Assembly (NCBI GenBank): GCA_038277395.1
Contig: CM076197.1
Location: 86,255,050 to 86,319,049 of the forward strand
Direction of reading: 5' to 3'
Length of the DNA stretch: 64,000 bases
DNA from: Dryocosmus kuriphilus
Taxonomy: Eukaryota; Arthropoda; Insecta; Hymenoptera; Cynipidae
Each line of letters starts with the position of its first letter. Positions within the stretch are counted from its first letter, which is position 1. The notes under the pieces were generated by a model that worked only from the letters and a program-made list of their open reading frames with translations, did not search any database and was not told the DNA's origin. Positions 1-9,646 of this stretch are shown one piece after another. Position numbers and translations under genes: made by a program.

Positions 1-197
1 AGGAGGAAAACATACCATTTGATAAATGAGTGTAAATTTTTACATTGTGTAACGGTTCTTTTTCTCAATGGAGAATTTAAAATCGGAGTAAAGTCGAGAA
101 CAACGTAGCATTCCTCACAATGTCAAATCATCAAACCAAAGCATATAGAAACCAAAATACTGCTTGTAATGTGTATACAGTAAATTTAGATAAACAT
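1..197 (-). repeat. Left inverted arm of Penelope-like element 1
   Basis: This stretch is an imperfect reverse complement of 1838-2036. Matching landmarks include GTGTATACAGTAAATTTAGAT here against ATCTAAATTTACTGTATACAC on the right, the ACAATGTGTAACGGTTC block, and the AAACATACCATTTGAT block near base 8. PLEs are known to carry long terminal repeats that may be direct or inverted (pLTRs). The arm probably continues upstream of base 1, because the right arm continues to about 2220. Confidence 0.8.
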
Positions 198-629
198 TAT
201 GATTTGAGAATATTGCAACCTGTAGATATAAATATGATTTTTTAAAATATAAAGTAAAAAGAATCCAATTATTAGGTTATGGGTGAGTTATTTACCTGTT
301 GAATTTTGAAGAATAATTTCGTTAAAATGGAGATTTTTTGCAATTTTTGATAATCTGTTGCCATTTAAGATTTAAGAGAGTAAATAGTAAAGACAAATAG
401 TAAAATTGTAAAAATATATCATCAGGTTAGCTAGGATAGCATCTTAGCCAACTGGAAGGTAGACAAATACTACCAAACCAGCTTATTTAGTTTCTAATTT
501 TGGAGGGAAGACAATATAAAGGTAAAGTACATATTTGTGATGGATCATAGAGAGGATTTTCTGGCGGTAAATTTGAAATAAGACAAAACTAGTAACCAAA
601 TAAAACGAATTTTATGTATGTTAAAAAGT
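198..629. other. PLE 1 3' non-coding region
   Basis: AT-rich sequence between the end of the endonuclease frame and the left inverted arm. No reading frame or structured element was recognised. It is most simply the 3' untranslated part of the minus-strand PLE. Confidence 0.5.
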
Positions 630-1840
630 TTAGATATATTGTAAAACTATGTTATAGGTAGGATTGAACAAATTTAGATCTTTGATTTTGTTACATTTAT
701 TGTTTTCTTTTTTAATAAAAATCATTTCAGCAAAAAGTTTTTTATATAAGTTTGGTTCTTTATGAAGAATTTTAATATCATCCCAATTTAAAAATGAAGA
801 ATTACCGTTATGTGTGTTGTGAATATGTTTAGCTATTTCTTTGTGATTCTCAGGAAATTTATATTGCTCTTATGTTCAGTCATTCTAGTTTGTAAAATTC
901 TCTTAGTTTGACCAATGTACGATTTTCCACAAGAGCAAGTAATTTTGTAAATATAAATGTATTGATTTAATTTGTCAATAGGGTCTTTTCCTAGTTTTAT
1001 AAAATGATCTAATTTAGAATTAATTCTGAGGATTGTGCCAATGTTGAAATTTTTAAAAATTCTACGAATTTGTAAAGACATATTAGGATAATAGTTAAAA
1101 GAAACAAAGGTTTTATCAGTCAGAACGTTGGTATAGCGATTATTGCTTTGTGTAGATGGAGAAGTATTTTGGATTTGGAATAGTCTTTTTTTTATATGTT
1201 TATCAATAAGTTCAGAAGGAAAATTGTTAAGAAATAAGATCTTTTTAATAGTTTGTATATTTTCTTGGTGAAATTGTTTATCAGAAAGTAAGATGGCAGA
1301 GTCGACAATGTTTTTTATTATACCTATTTTTTGAAAAAGTGGATGATTTGAATAAAAATTTAATAGTGTGCCATAGTATGTAGGTTTCCCTATACCAGTT
1401 GGTTGTGATTTTATTATTATTCTTAATAATTTTGATATCCAGAAAATGTATGGAATTGTTAGTTTCAATTTCGTGAGTAAATTGTAACCTATGATGGTAA
1501 CTATTGAAAATTAAAATTGTATGTTGAATTTTGTCCTTAAAAATGATGAGAAAAGTAGCATCTATATATTTGTAATAAGTGTGTATTTTGAAGTCAAGTT
1601 CTTTAAAAACTTCAATTTCAAGATCTTGTAATACAATATCTTTTAGAATACCAGAAATAGGAGAGCCCATCGGTGTTCCGAATTTTTGTTTGTAAAATAT
1701 ATCATTGAATTTGAAATATGTGGAATTCATAAGTAAATTAATATCTTCTTTAAATATATCAAGTGGAATATGTTTTTTAATGGAATTCCATTTGTTTTCA
1801 ATACTGTTTAATGTGAGATATAAGGGAATATTAGTGTATC
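630..1840 (-). pseudogene. Penelope-like element 1: truncated reverse transcriptase plus GIY-YIG endonuclease
   Basis: Read right to left, the fragment opens at about 1840 inside RT motif A (TNIP remnant). It continues through the motif B region KQKFGTPMGSPIS, then YIDA where the family has YVDD, then HFLDIKII and NWYRE. This layout is diagnostic of Penelope-type RT. The frame changes at about 1280-1470 and the C-terminal GIY-YIG nuclease follows, with paired cysteines (CSCGKSYIGQTKR, about 890-960). A further frameshift near 850 separates it from the distal part carrying the likely catalytic Glu (FAEMIFIKKE, about 700). That frame stops at 630. The RT lacks its N-terminal half and the catalytic YVDD is mutated, so the copy is inactive. 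It lies directly against the right inverted arm, as expected for a 5'-truncated PLE. Family assignment is firm; exact ends are approximate. Confidence 0.88.
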
Positions 1841-1958
1841 TAAATTTACTGTATACACATTACATGCAAAATTTTGGTTTCTATATGTTTGTTTGTTGAT
1901 TTGACATTGTGAGAAATGCTATGGGTCTCGATTTTACTCCAATTTTAAATTATCCATT

Positions 1959-1982
1959 GAGAGAGAGAGAGAGAGAGAGAGA
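1959..1982. repeat. (GA)n microsatellite inside the PLE arm
   Basis: About twelve GA units. The other arm has a short impure GA/A tract at the same place, so the microsatellite grew after the two arms were formed. Confidence 0.9.
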
Positions 1983-2116
1983 ACCGTTACACAATGTAAA
2001 AATTTACAATCTTTTATCAAATGGTATGTTTTCCTCTTTTTTATTCTATTTTGAAAGATTATGTCTAAATGTATATGACTTTTACTTATCATTTTTATTA
2101 TATATTATTGTATTCA

Positions 2117-2159
2117 GAACCTGAAGAGGTTGTCGAGAAAAGGCAACGAAACGTTGTTC
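2117..2159 (+). ncRNA. Hammerhead-ribozyme-like motif of PLE 1
   Basis: The order GAAC, CTGAAGAG, a 6-bp stem (GTTGTC/GGCAAC, loop GAGAAAA), GAA, palindromic ACGT, T, GTTC matches a type I hammerhead plan: stem I GAAC/GTTC, core CUGANGA, stem II, GAA, very short stem III, cleavage U. One extra base sits between the core and stem II. PLEs are known to carry minimal hammerheads of this kind. Activity is not shown. Confidence 0.4.
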
Positions 2160-2230
2160 AACATGAACTCATATACTAAATTTTTAAACCAACTTATTTG
2201 TCAGGATGAATCGCCTTTCAACTCTATAAT

Positions 2231-3075
2231 TAACTATCCCGGATGTTAAATACATCACAAGATATATTCTTGTTTGAACTTCATGAATAATTTAAATTTT
2301 AAAACAGATAAAAAAGAGTCAGCTTCAAACATCAAAGATTTAAAGTATAAGAATCTTTAAGAATTTGTAAATTTGTGAATTAAAAAATTTTTTTTTCGGG
2401 TAGAAGTTTTATGCGTTTATAGTTCTGCAAATTTAAAGCTGAAGTCCTTTTATCTTGAACTATTTGAAACCTATATTGTTTTATGTTGAACATTTCCTAA
2501 TGAAAATTTAAAAACTTGCATGATCCGTAAAATTTTGTAATAAATTAAAATAATTCTTAGATTTATGCACCACTTTCAGTTTTTCTAAATATATTTTTGT
2601 TATCTCTATAATGTTCCAGTTGGTTATAAATCAATGTTATTCATAATTTTCAAATTAATTTTTATAATTTTTTCAGCTTGATAACCTTACTTGATATGTA
2701 TGAATATACTACAAGTATTAAAATGTCAACCTTGTACCTATCAATCGATAGTGATGCTTTAAGGTTGTTCATTGATAGGAAAAATGTTTATAAAAAAATG
2801 TTTGATTTGAAAAATAATGGTTAAATTAGAGTAGGTTTCAATAATTTGATTATTTTACATAATCTCATCATATATTATTGAGTATTTCGTTAAAAAATTT
2901 TCATTGAATGATTATAATTTTGATTCTTCCTATATAATTTTAAAATATTAAAAAGTTTTATAGAATTGTTCAACAGCTTGTATTTTAACCTTTCTCAAAC
3001 AAATAAATCAGGATTTATTAGAAGGATGAATATTTCATTTGAGCAGATTCTTGGAGAACATATTTGTAACATGTG
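2231..3075. other. No gene recognised
   Basis: Very AT-rich DNA without a plausible reading frame or repeat structure that I could identify. Confidence 0.6.
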
Positions 3076-3333
3076 CCCAGTGGGCACAAACATCCGAAAA
3101 CGGGTTTAAAACGTTAAAGAAACGTCCTAAGTCAGGCCAAATTACGTCCCAAAAACGTAAAATGTTCCAAATACGTCCTAAAAACGTTTTTGGAACATTA
3201 AACGTTTTTAGAACGTGATTTGGCCTGACTTAGGACATTTTTTGGAACGTTCTAAGAACGCTTTTCGACTTTTACGTCCAAGAAACGTTTTTAGAACGTT
3301 CTGTTTACGTCCTCAAATTTTGTGTCCACTGGG
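3076..3333. mobile_element. MITE with CCCAGTGG termini and nested palindromes
   Basis: The left end CCCAGTGGGCACAAA is mirrored by TTTTGTGTCCACTGGG on the right. TG lies on both sides and may be a short target duplication. Inside, CCTAAGTCAGGCCAAAT (from 3126) pairs with ATTTGGCCTGACTTAGG (to 3234), and the motif ACGTTTTTAGAACGT recurs in both orientations. There is no coding capacity. It is a non-autonomous DNA element; I cannot assign the superfamily. Confidence 0.7.
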
Positions 3334-3584
3334 TGGTTTTTACGATCTTTGGGTCCGAACGATGTTAGCAGTGAAAAAGGACTCTTTAAACTAGAGAAAA
3401 AAAAGGGTCTTTCGATTATCTCTTTTACAAGGGGGATGAAGATAGTTTTAGTCACTTTTGCTTTTCTCTGGGAAGTTTTTCTGTTTGACAATTTGAGTTT
3501 AGTTTGCGACGTGACTTTCAAGGGGACAGATCGTGGTCTCTTCAAAAACAGATAAAGTTTTCTTTGCAGTAAATTAAAAAATAA

Positions 3585-3622
<38 letters not shown>
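3334..3622. other. Spacer ending in a 32-base A run
   Basis: A mixed-composition segment with overlapping frames on both strands but no family resemblance. It ends in an uninterrupted A tract at 3590-3621, directly before the second PLE. Confidence 0.5.
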
Positions 3623-3625
<3 letters not shown>

Positions 3626-3810
3626 TGGAGAAATCTACTTAAGATTAGTCAACTGCTTTTTCTAATAAGTTTTATATTTCATAGAAAGCGTAATTAAAAG
3701 TGAAGTTAATACTTTTTGTTGGTTGTTTATAAACAAAGTGTTATGTGATTGTGACCTTGATAAGGATTAATTTGGATTAACATTTTTGGATAAGTTTTAA
3801 CCAAATTTTA

Positions 3811-4491
3811 TTGAATTTTCTGATTGATTTTTCCTATATTATGGATTTCATAAACATTGATAGGGAATGGGGTGATAGAATAGATAGAATTGATCGTCCG
3901 GTTAGTAGAATCAAGAAATTTTATTCAATTAGTAATAAATTGAGAAGTTCTGTCCTAAAAAGAGATTTTCTTAAGAAGTGTAAGATTCATGAGGTTTTGC
4001 CAAAAAAGATTTTTGATATTAATAAAAACTTCAAAATTGATTACATAAATAAGAATAATAAAGAACAGTATGAGGAAAATACCAAGAAATATAAAAAATC
4101 AATCTTGAACTTGGCCATAAAAGATTCCTATTTTAAGATACATACTTTAAATCAAGAATTGAAACACATTTTAAGTTTATTGGAAACACAAGTCCCAGGG
4201 TTCATTATCAAAGAATGTTTAGAGAAAGAAACTTTACGTAAAAAAACAATCTTGAACAAAAATAACAGTTTAGATAAAAAATTTCTGAGAATTATTGTTG
4301 CACAGGGAGATATACAAAAAATGAATCTTAATATCCATTTAGCTATGTCCCAAGGTCAACAAGATCCTTGGTTTTTGAATATCTCTGATGTGGATATTCC
4401 GCAAAGAGTTTTAAATATTTTGAGATTGGGGGAAGGTTTTAGCAACAAATTTGGGGAGAAAAAAAACTGTTCAAATGTTAGAAATTATTAA
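3811..4491 (+). pseudogene. PLE 2 N-terminal region
   Basis: A lysine-rich open frame of 226 codons that would form the N-terminal extension upstream of the RT core. It has no domain I can name. The first ATG that looks useful within it is 3841 (MDFINIDREW). The frame leaves the PLE reading at an A-rich run (GAGAAAAAAAACTG, about 4456-4469). The continuing frame then reads on from about 4477 as a short lysine- and asparagine-rich stretch into the stop at 4598. This is one broken gene with the next two entries, not a separate gene. Confidence 0.65.
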
Positions 4492-5812
4492 AGATATTGA
4501 GACGAATATTGCAAAAATTCCTGATAATAAGATAGAAGACTTTAGGACACAATTTATAGGTTTATCGAATGAATTTCTCAATAATGATTTTCTGAATTAA
4601 TTCTTGGATAAGGAACTAAAAGAAGGACTTTGTGAAACAAAAATTTTTTTAAAGAATCATCCTAACTTATTAATTACCAAAGCTGATAAAGGTAATAGAA
4701 CAGTTGCAATTTCTAAAAATGATTATAATTTAAAAATGGCTCAAATTCTGAATGATGATGAAAGTTTTCAAGTTATAGATAATGATCCTACACAAATGAT
4801 TCAAAAAGGTACTAAGAAAATCCTTGAAAGATTTAAAATAAAAAAATTTTTGGGCAATAATAGCAATAAATATAATACAGACACTTCGAATACGAATCTT
4901 TCTTTAGCTTACGGTCTCATAAAGACTCACAAAATGAATTTTCCTTTACGTCCTGTTATCTCAACAATAGGATCGCCGACTAGAAAATTAGAAGAATTAC
5001 TTTGTACAATTATTAAGGATTCAATAAAAATGTCGAAAACATCTATAAAGAATAGCTTTGCTTTTTTAAATTTGATTGAGAATAAAAAAATTCCATTGAA
5101 TCATATCTTAGTATCTTTTGATGTAATAGCTATGTTTCCGAATATTCCTTATGAAAGAGTCAGAAAGGCTATAGAAAAAAGATGGTATCTTATTAAAAAC
5201 AACACAAAGATCACAAAAACACTTTTTCTTGATGCTATTAAATATGTGTTCCATTCAGTTTTTTTCAAATTTAATGGTATTTTTTACAAACAAAAATTTG
5301 GTACGCCCATAGGTTCAGTTTTGTCTCCGATTCTTGCTGAGATAGTTATGGAAGACTTAGAAAATGAAGTTTTTGAAAAAATTGATTTTGAATTGGATTT
5401 TTATGCTAGATATGTTGATGATTCCGCTCTTAGTGTACATGTTAATAATGTAGAGACTCTCTTAAATACTTTTAACAGTATTCCTCCTAGATTACAATTT
5501 ACTGTTGAAAAAGAAAATGAAGGGAAATTAAATTTTCTAGATTTGACTATTATAAAAAATAATGAAGGTTCAATTATTACAGATTGGTATAGAAAGGAAA
5601 TATGTTCTGGTCGAACTCTTAATTTCCTTTCCAATCATTCTATCCAAAATAAAATTGGAGTAGTAAAAAATTTAATTGATAGAGCTATAAAATTATCACA
5701 TCCAGTTTTTCATGAGAAAAATATTGAAATTTGTAAACAGATTCTATTTTGCAATCACTACCCAATTGATTTTATCAATAAATATATACAAATTAGAATT
5801 TCTCAAATATAA
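4477..5812 (+). pseudogene. PLE 2 reverse transcriptase domain
   Basis: The RT would copy element RNA primed from nicked chromosomal DNA. RT blocks occur in order: ITKADKGNRTVAI (about 4670), GLIKTHKMNFPLRPVIST, SFDVIAMFPNIP with the first catalytic Asp (about 5110), YKQKFGTPIGSVLSPILAEI, the intact catalytic YVDD (about 5410), LNFLDLTII and DWYRK. All are characteristic of Penelope-type RT rather than LINE or LTR enzymes. The stretch from 4601 to the stop near 5812 is uninterrupted, so the RT core itself is undamaged. An in-frame TAA at 4598-4600 and frameshifts on both sides make the gene as a whole inactive. Confidence 0.9.
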
Positions 5813-5829
5813 AAAATGGAAACATAGAG

Positions 5830-6336
5830 ATGAGAATAAATCAAGAAAGAGAATATAACAAATTCAACACGGTAGTTTTACCATATTTTGGGAAAATTTC
5901 AAAAATATTGAAGAATAAATTAGGTAAAATGGGTTTACATACCATATATAGAGTCCCCTTTAAAAGTGATTTGATTATAAAATTAGGAAAAGATAAATAT
6001 GAAAAATTAGATAAACAAGGAGTTGTTTAAAAATTTAAATGTTTAGATTGTAATGCTGTTTACATAGGACAAACGAGTAGAACATTAAAAATTAGGAAAG
6101 AAGAACATAAAAATAATTTTCATAGAAATCCAAAATATCACACGGTTTTATCAAAGGACAAAATTACACATGGACATGAATTTAATTGGGATGATGTCAA
6201 AATTCTTTACAATGAAAAAAATCAAAAAAAGAGAGAATTTATGGAAATGTTATTTATCAAGAGAGAGGGCAATAAGGCAATTAATCTGAAAAGGGATCTT
6301 TCTAAGTATAACAAAAGTTTGGGACAAACTTATTAA
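5830..6336 (+). pseudogene. PLE 2 linker and GIY-YIG endonuclease
   Basis: The domain would cut the target DNA to prime reverse transcription. A linker (PYFGKISKILKNKLGKMG) is followed by a GIY-YIG module. The first motif reads GVV-stop-KFKC, so the TAA at 6028-6030 replaces the conserved Tyr. Beyond it the frame is open to the stop at 6334-6336. It contains CLDCNAVYIGQTSR with the two Cys typical of PLE endonucleases, two downstream His, and the likely metal-binding Glu in EFMEMLFIKRE. Apart from that one stop the domain looks well conserved. A +1/-1 shift in the A-rich stretch around 5812-5820 separates it from the RT. Confidence 0.87.
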
Positions 6337-6841
6337 CTGGTTGTGAAGATTGTTATTTATTAATTATGAGTATCCATGAATGATATAGGAAGAACCAAAA
6401 AGAAGTTTTTATTGTATAGAGTATTAATTTTAATGTGATTATGTATATAAGGTTTTTGAAAATTGATAATTAAGTTTAAGCACCTATAGTTTCCTGTAAA
6501 TTTTCCCTGATGATGAAGTCTCAATGGCTTCGAAACATGTAGGACCCCTGTAGTATAAAAAAGACGGAGAAAGAATAAGGAAAGAGTGAGAGGTTGGTTT
6601 GGTTGACGCTTTCCTTTTTCTCCCTCTTTTTTCGAAAATATATTTTGCATTTTATGCAATGTCTCTAATGAGCCGGAAAATGATGTTTTGAAAATACATT
6701 GTTGTTTTTATTTTAAATGTCTTTTTTCTGAACTGTCAGAAAAAAAGGTTAGTTAATTATATAGAAAAAAAAAATAATGGTTTTCTTTTCAATATTAAAT
6801 AAAAAATAACAACTTATATCATGAAGTTCAAGTGAGACCTT
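6337..6841. other. PLE 2 3' tail and AT-rich spacer
   Basis: After the endonuclease stop comes AT-rich tail sequence, then the hammerhead-like motif, then about 300 bases up to the next element. No gene was recognised here. Confidence 0.5.
6504..6544 (+). ncRNA. Hammerhead-ribozyme-like motif of PLE 2
   Basis: TCC, CTGATGAT, stem II GAAGTC/GGCTTC with loop TCAAT, GAA, palindromic ACATGT, A, GGA. Stem I would be TCC/GGA. The order and the palindromic stem III match the motif at 2117. Palindromic stem III suggests that cleavage, if any, would work in a dimer. This is inferred from sequence only. Confidence 0.45.
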
Positions 6842-6937
6842 TAGTAGCGTCAATGAAGTCTTTTCCTCAGAAGTCCTCAAGAACAGCTCCGATTTTGATG
6901 ATTTTTTTTAAATTTTGATTTTTTATATTATTTTTAA
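6842..6937 (+). repeat. Left TIR of the PIN-gene element
   Basis: Aligns in inverted orientation with about 9550-9646. It differs by scattered substitutions and small indels, which suggests an old insertion. Confidence 0.75.
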
Positions 6938-7149
6938 AATCAGAAATTTTTTGCAGCGTGGACAGAATTATTTATATTGCTTAAACAATATTTATGATAT
7001 TTGTATAAAAAATTCAGCTTTGTCTCTATTTTTTCCTAAAAAATTCTTTCTATATTAATTTTAGTATAAAAAATTAGTTGTTAAAATAAAGTTTTTAGTA
7101 ATAATTCAATATTTACATCATAACAATTCTCTCTCTGGATCGAGAACTG

Positions 7150-9021
7150 CTGAGTTAATGATTCCACTTTTTCACGCTGCAAGACACATTCCTTATGCTA
7201 AAGGTAGTGAAATATATTTACAAAATAATGCGTACATTACAACAAGAACTAAGTGAAAGAGATTTTGAAGCATACATACAAAACCATAGTGCTAGAAGGT
7301 CTGATATGTATTTCGCAAAAATTTCGACTGACCAGACAATAGAACAAATACTAATGAAGTCCGTGAAAATAGAGGCTGGGCCTTTCAGACGTGAAGCAAC
7401 ACCAAGTATTGTTCTTAAATGGATAAAAGCAGCGTTATTTACAACAGACGTAGTGGATTGAATGGAAGAATTTTGTGGAGTTTGCTTTAAACCATCATAT
7501 CAGCATATTGACGCTAGTGATAGCAGAATAAATGAAGATTCTAAAGCAGTAAATAAAATTGTAGAATCCTTTTAAAATTCACAAACCCTTTTCTGATGTA
7601 CAGGAAGTGATGGCAATTTCAACAGGAGTTGTAGGTAACGAAACTATTAATTGTTATAAAGCATTTGATGTTGGAATTAACTTAATAAATAAAATGAAGG
7701 GTTTGAACTTTCATATATAAAAATTACCATAAAAGATATCGTTAATTCTTTATTGAGCATGAGCAGTAAAATCAAATGAATAATACTGAAATTATTGTGG
7801 ATCCAAGTTTAATTTTTCAACGTTTATGCTTTTTGAGAAAAAGTAATGACGAACTTTGGCAATATTTTTACTACGAGCTGGCCCCCTATCTTCTTTCACT
7901 TTTTGATAACACTGGAATGAGGAAAACGACTAAATCAACACTATATTATATTTTTGTAGAATGTGAAATAGATGTTAATGATGTTACTAAATTTTCGACA
8001 TTATTGATTGTGATATGTTACTTCATAGATTAAAATGGGGAAAAAATCAAAACTTTTCTGATATTTTTCAACAATATATTAGATATTTACGTAGTAACTA
8101 TGGCACTAATGTTAAACTTGTATTTGATGGATATAATAATGATGGAACTAAAGAAGCAACAAAAATAAAAAAGGTTTATTAATCATATCTGCAAAAAACT
8201 GGCCGAAAATAATATTGAGTGGAGTCAAGCAGAAAGTGTAATTGTACAATCAGTTCTAGATTGTTCCTTTTTTCATGCAGTTGTTATAGCAGAGGACATT
8301 GATGTGTTAGTGTTATTATTGATGACTTTAGCACCTGATGATAAAGAAACGTTTTATTTCAAACCACTCAAAGATAATGCCTTAAAACGAGTTTATTCAA
8401 CAAAAACAATGTTAATGGAATATATAAATATTAAAAAAGAGCATCTTTCCTTTATTCATGCATTCACAGGGTGTGATACTACATCCGCTTTTTATAAGAA
8501 AGGTAAAAATAATTTTATTAACAGCTGAAGCTTTTATGGTTGAAGAGCAAAGTGAAGAAGTCCTTCTTAATGAAGATATTAATTGTATTCTCACAATGTG
8601 TGATGCTAAAACTGCCAAAAACTTGAATGAAATCCGATATAAATATTTCATAGCTGTAGCTTCAAAGGATAAAAGCGTACAACTGAATTCCCTACCTACG
8701 ACAGAGCATGCACCAAAACAACATACCAAAAGAGACTACTAACAAGTCCAGCAATGGAAAAATAGTTCATCAATACCTCCTAAGGAATAGGTTTGGCAAA
8801 AAGATAATTATGTACATCAAACCAGTCAAAATGACGCAACCAGCAGCACCTAACAACGTTTTAAAAATCATATTTTGCTCTTGCAAAACAGCATGCGGTT
8901 CAGCGGTGGCTGTCGACAAAGTGGCCTTCATTGCTCACCTGCCTGCATTGTTTGCAGTGGAAGTGATTGCGATAACCACCCACCACTTGAAGAAGATAAA
9001 GTCTCCGATACGCAAAATATA
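7150..9021 (+). pseudogene. Decayed gene: uncharacterised invertebrate family with PIN/FEN1-like core and Cys-rich tail
   Basis: Frames must be switched several times to read it. In order: an N-terminal part (AELMIPLFHAARHIPYAKG, 7150-7206; then RTLQQELSERDFEAYIQN and TIEQILMKS); a helical middle (DPSLIFQRLCFLRK, 7800); VKLVFDGYNNDGTKEATKI (8115-8171) and VVIAEDIDVLVLLL (8281-8322), which resemble the acidic FEN1/XPG-type PIN nuclease motifs; HAFTGCDTTSAFYKKGK (8459-8508), a signature I associate with a large uncharacterised protein family in invertebrate genomes; and a Cys-rich C-terminus (CSCK, GLHCS.AC..C). The nuclease reading is inference from motif shape. At least five frame breaks or stops rule out function. 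The TIRs on both sides suggest that the gene travels with them. Confidence 0.6.
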
Positions 9022-9494
9022 AATGAAAATTAAATTTCCTTTCTTTTGTATGTGTGAATAAACCTGTAAATTTTTTATATTTAATAAAATATTTCTAATT
9101 TTATTGTACATAATAGTTTTAAGCCATTGTTCCATATAAGTACTGATAAATAACTCTGTACAAAATCTTATTAAATCAAGTTTCTTCATTTTTTTATATC
9201 TGTCAATTATAGAATAATAAATTTCCCAAAGTTAATAAATATTTCCAATTTTGTTATACATATATTAATTTTATGTCATTATTCCATTAAAAAAACTTAT
9301 AAGTAATTGTTTATAACATTTTTTTGCTATATTGACATATAATTTAAAACTAATTATAATAGCAATATAAAAAAGTAACATAAATATCTTTTTTTTCCAA
9401 GTTTTCAATGAATATCGTATAAAAAAGGTTTTTTACATAGTTAAATAGCATAGATATTGTTTAAACAATATAAACACTTCCATCCCCCTTCCAT

Positions 9495-9506
9495 CCCCCC
9501 CCCCCC
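9495..9506. repeat. Poly-C tract
   Basis: A run of 12 C in otherwise AT-rich sequence near the right TIR. Confidence 0.9.
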
Positions 9507-9549
9507 TCTGTACATGATTTGAAAGCTTCAAATAAAAATAAATAAATAA

Positions 9550-9646
9550 TATAAAAAAACAAAATTTAAAAAAAAATCATCAAAATTGAAGATGTTCTTG
9601 AGGACTTCCGAAGATTGCCTGTTTTATGTATTCATTGACGCTACTA
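9550..9646 (-). repeat. Right TIR of the PIN-gene element
   Basis: Inverted partner of the left TIR. It ends CGCTACTA followed by CTT. Confidence 0.75.

Larger units (their letters stand above)
1838..2230 (+). repeat. Right inverted arm of Penelope-like element 1
   Basis: Bases 1838-2036 pair with 1-197 in inverted orientation. The arm then runs on through a hammerhead-like motif (2117-2159) to about 2230, but its partner lies outside the window. The two arms differ at one spot: GAGAAAAAGAA in the left arm (read on the same strand) corresponds to a run of about 12 GA units here. Confidence 0.75.
3623..6545 (+). mobile_element. Penelope-like element 2, near full length, inactive
   Basis: A plus-strand PLE with the classical order: N-terminal extension, reverse transcriptase, linker, GIY-YIG endonuclease, then a 3' tail with a hammerhead-like motif (6504-6544). 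Four lesions break the single long frame: a frameshift in the A run near 4460, a stop at 4598-4600, a frameshift near 5812, and a stop at 6028-6030. Outer limits are uncertain because I found no clear terminal repeats for this copy. Confidence 0.8.
6842..9646 (+). mobile_element. Unclassified TIR element carrying a PIN/FEN1-like gene
   Basis: TAGTAGCGTCAATGAA begins the left end and is mirrored at the right end (9631-9646). The inverted similarity goes on for about 95 bases, including AAGTCCTCAAGAAC and the TTTTGATGATTTTTTTT block. CTT lies immediately outside each end and may be a 3-bp target duplication. The inside holds one decayed gene. I do not recognise a DDE transposase, so either the gene product is itself the mobility protein or the element is moved in trans. 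The bounds are well supported by the TIRs. Confidence 0.7.

Noticed and set aside
3291..3555. Overlapping frames on both strands near 3.3-3.5 kb
   Set aside because: No domain, and part of the frame lies in the MITE end; likely chance.
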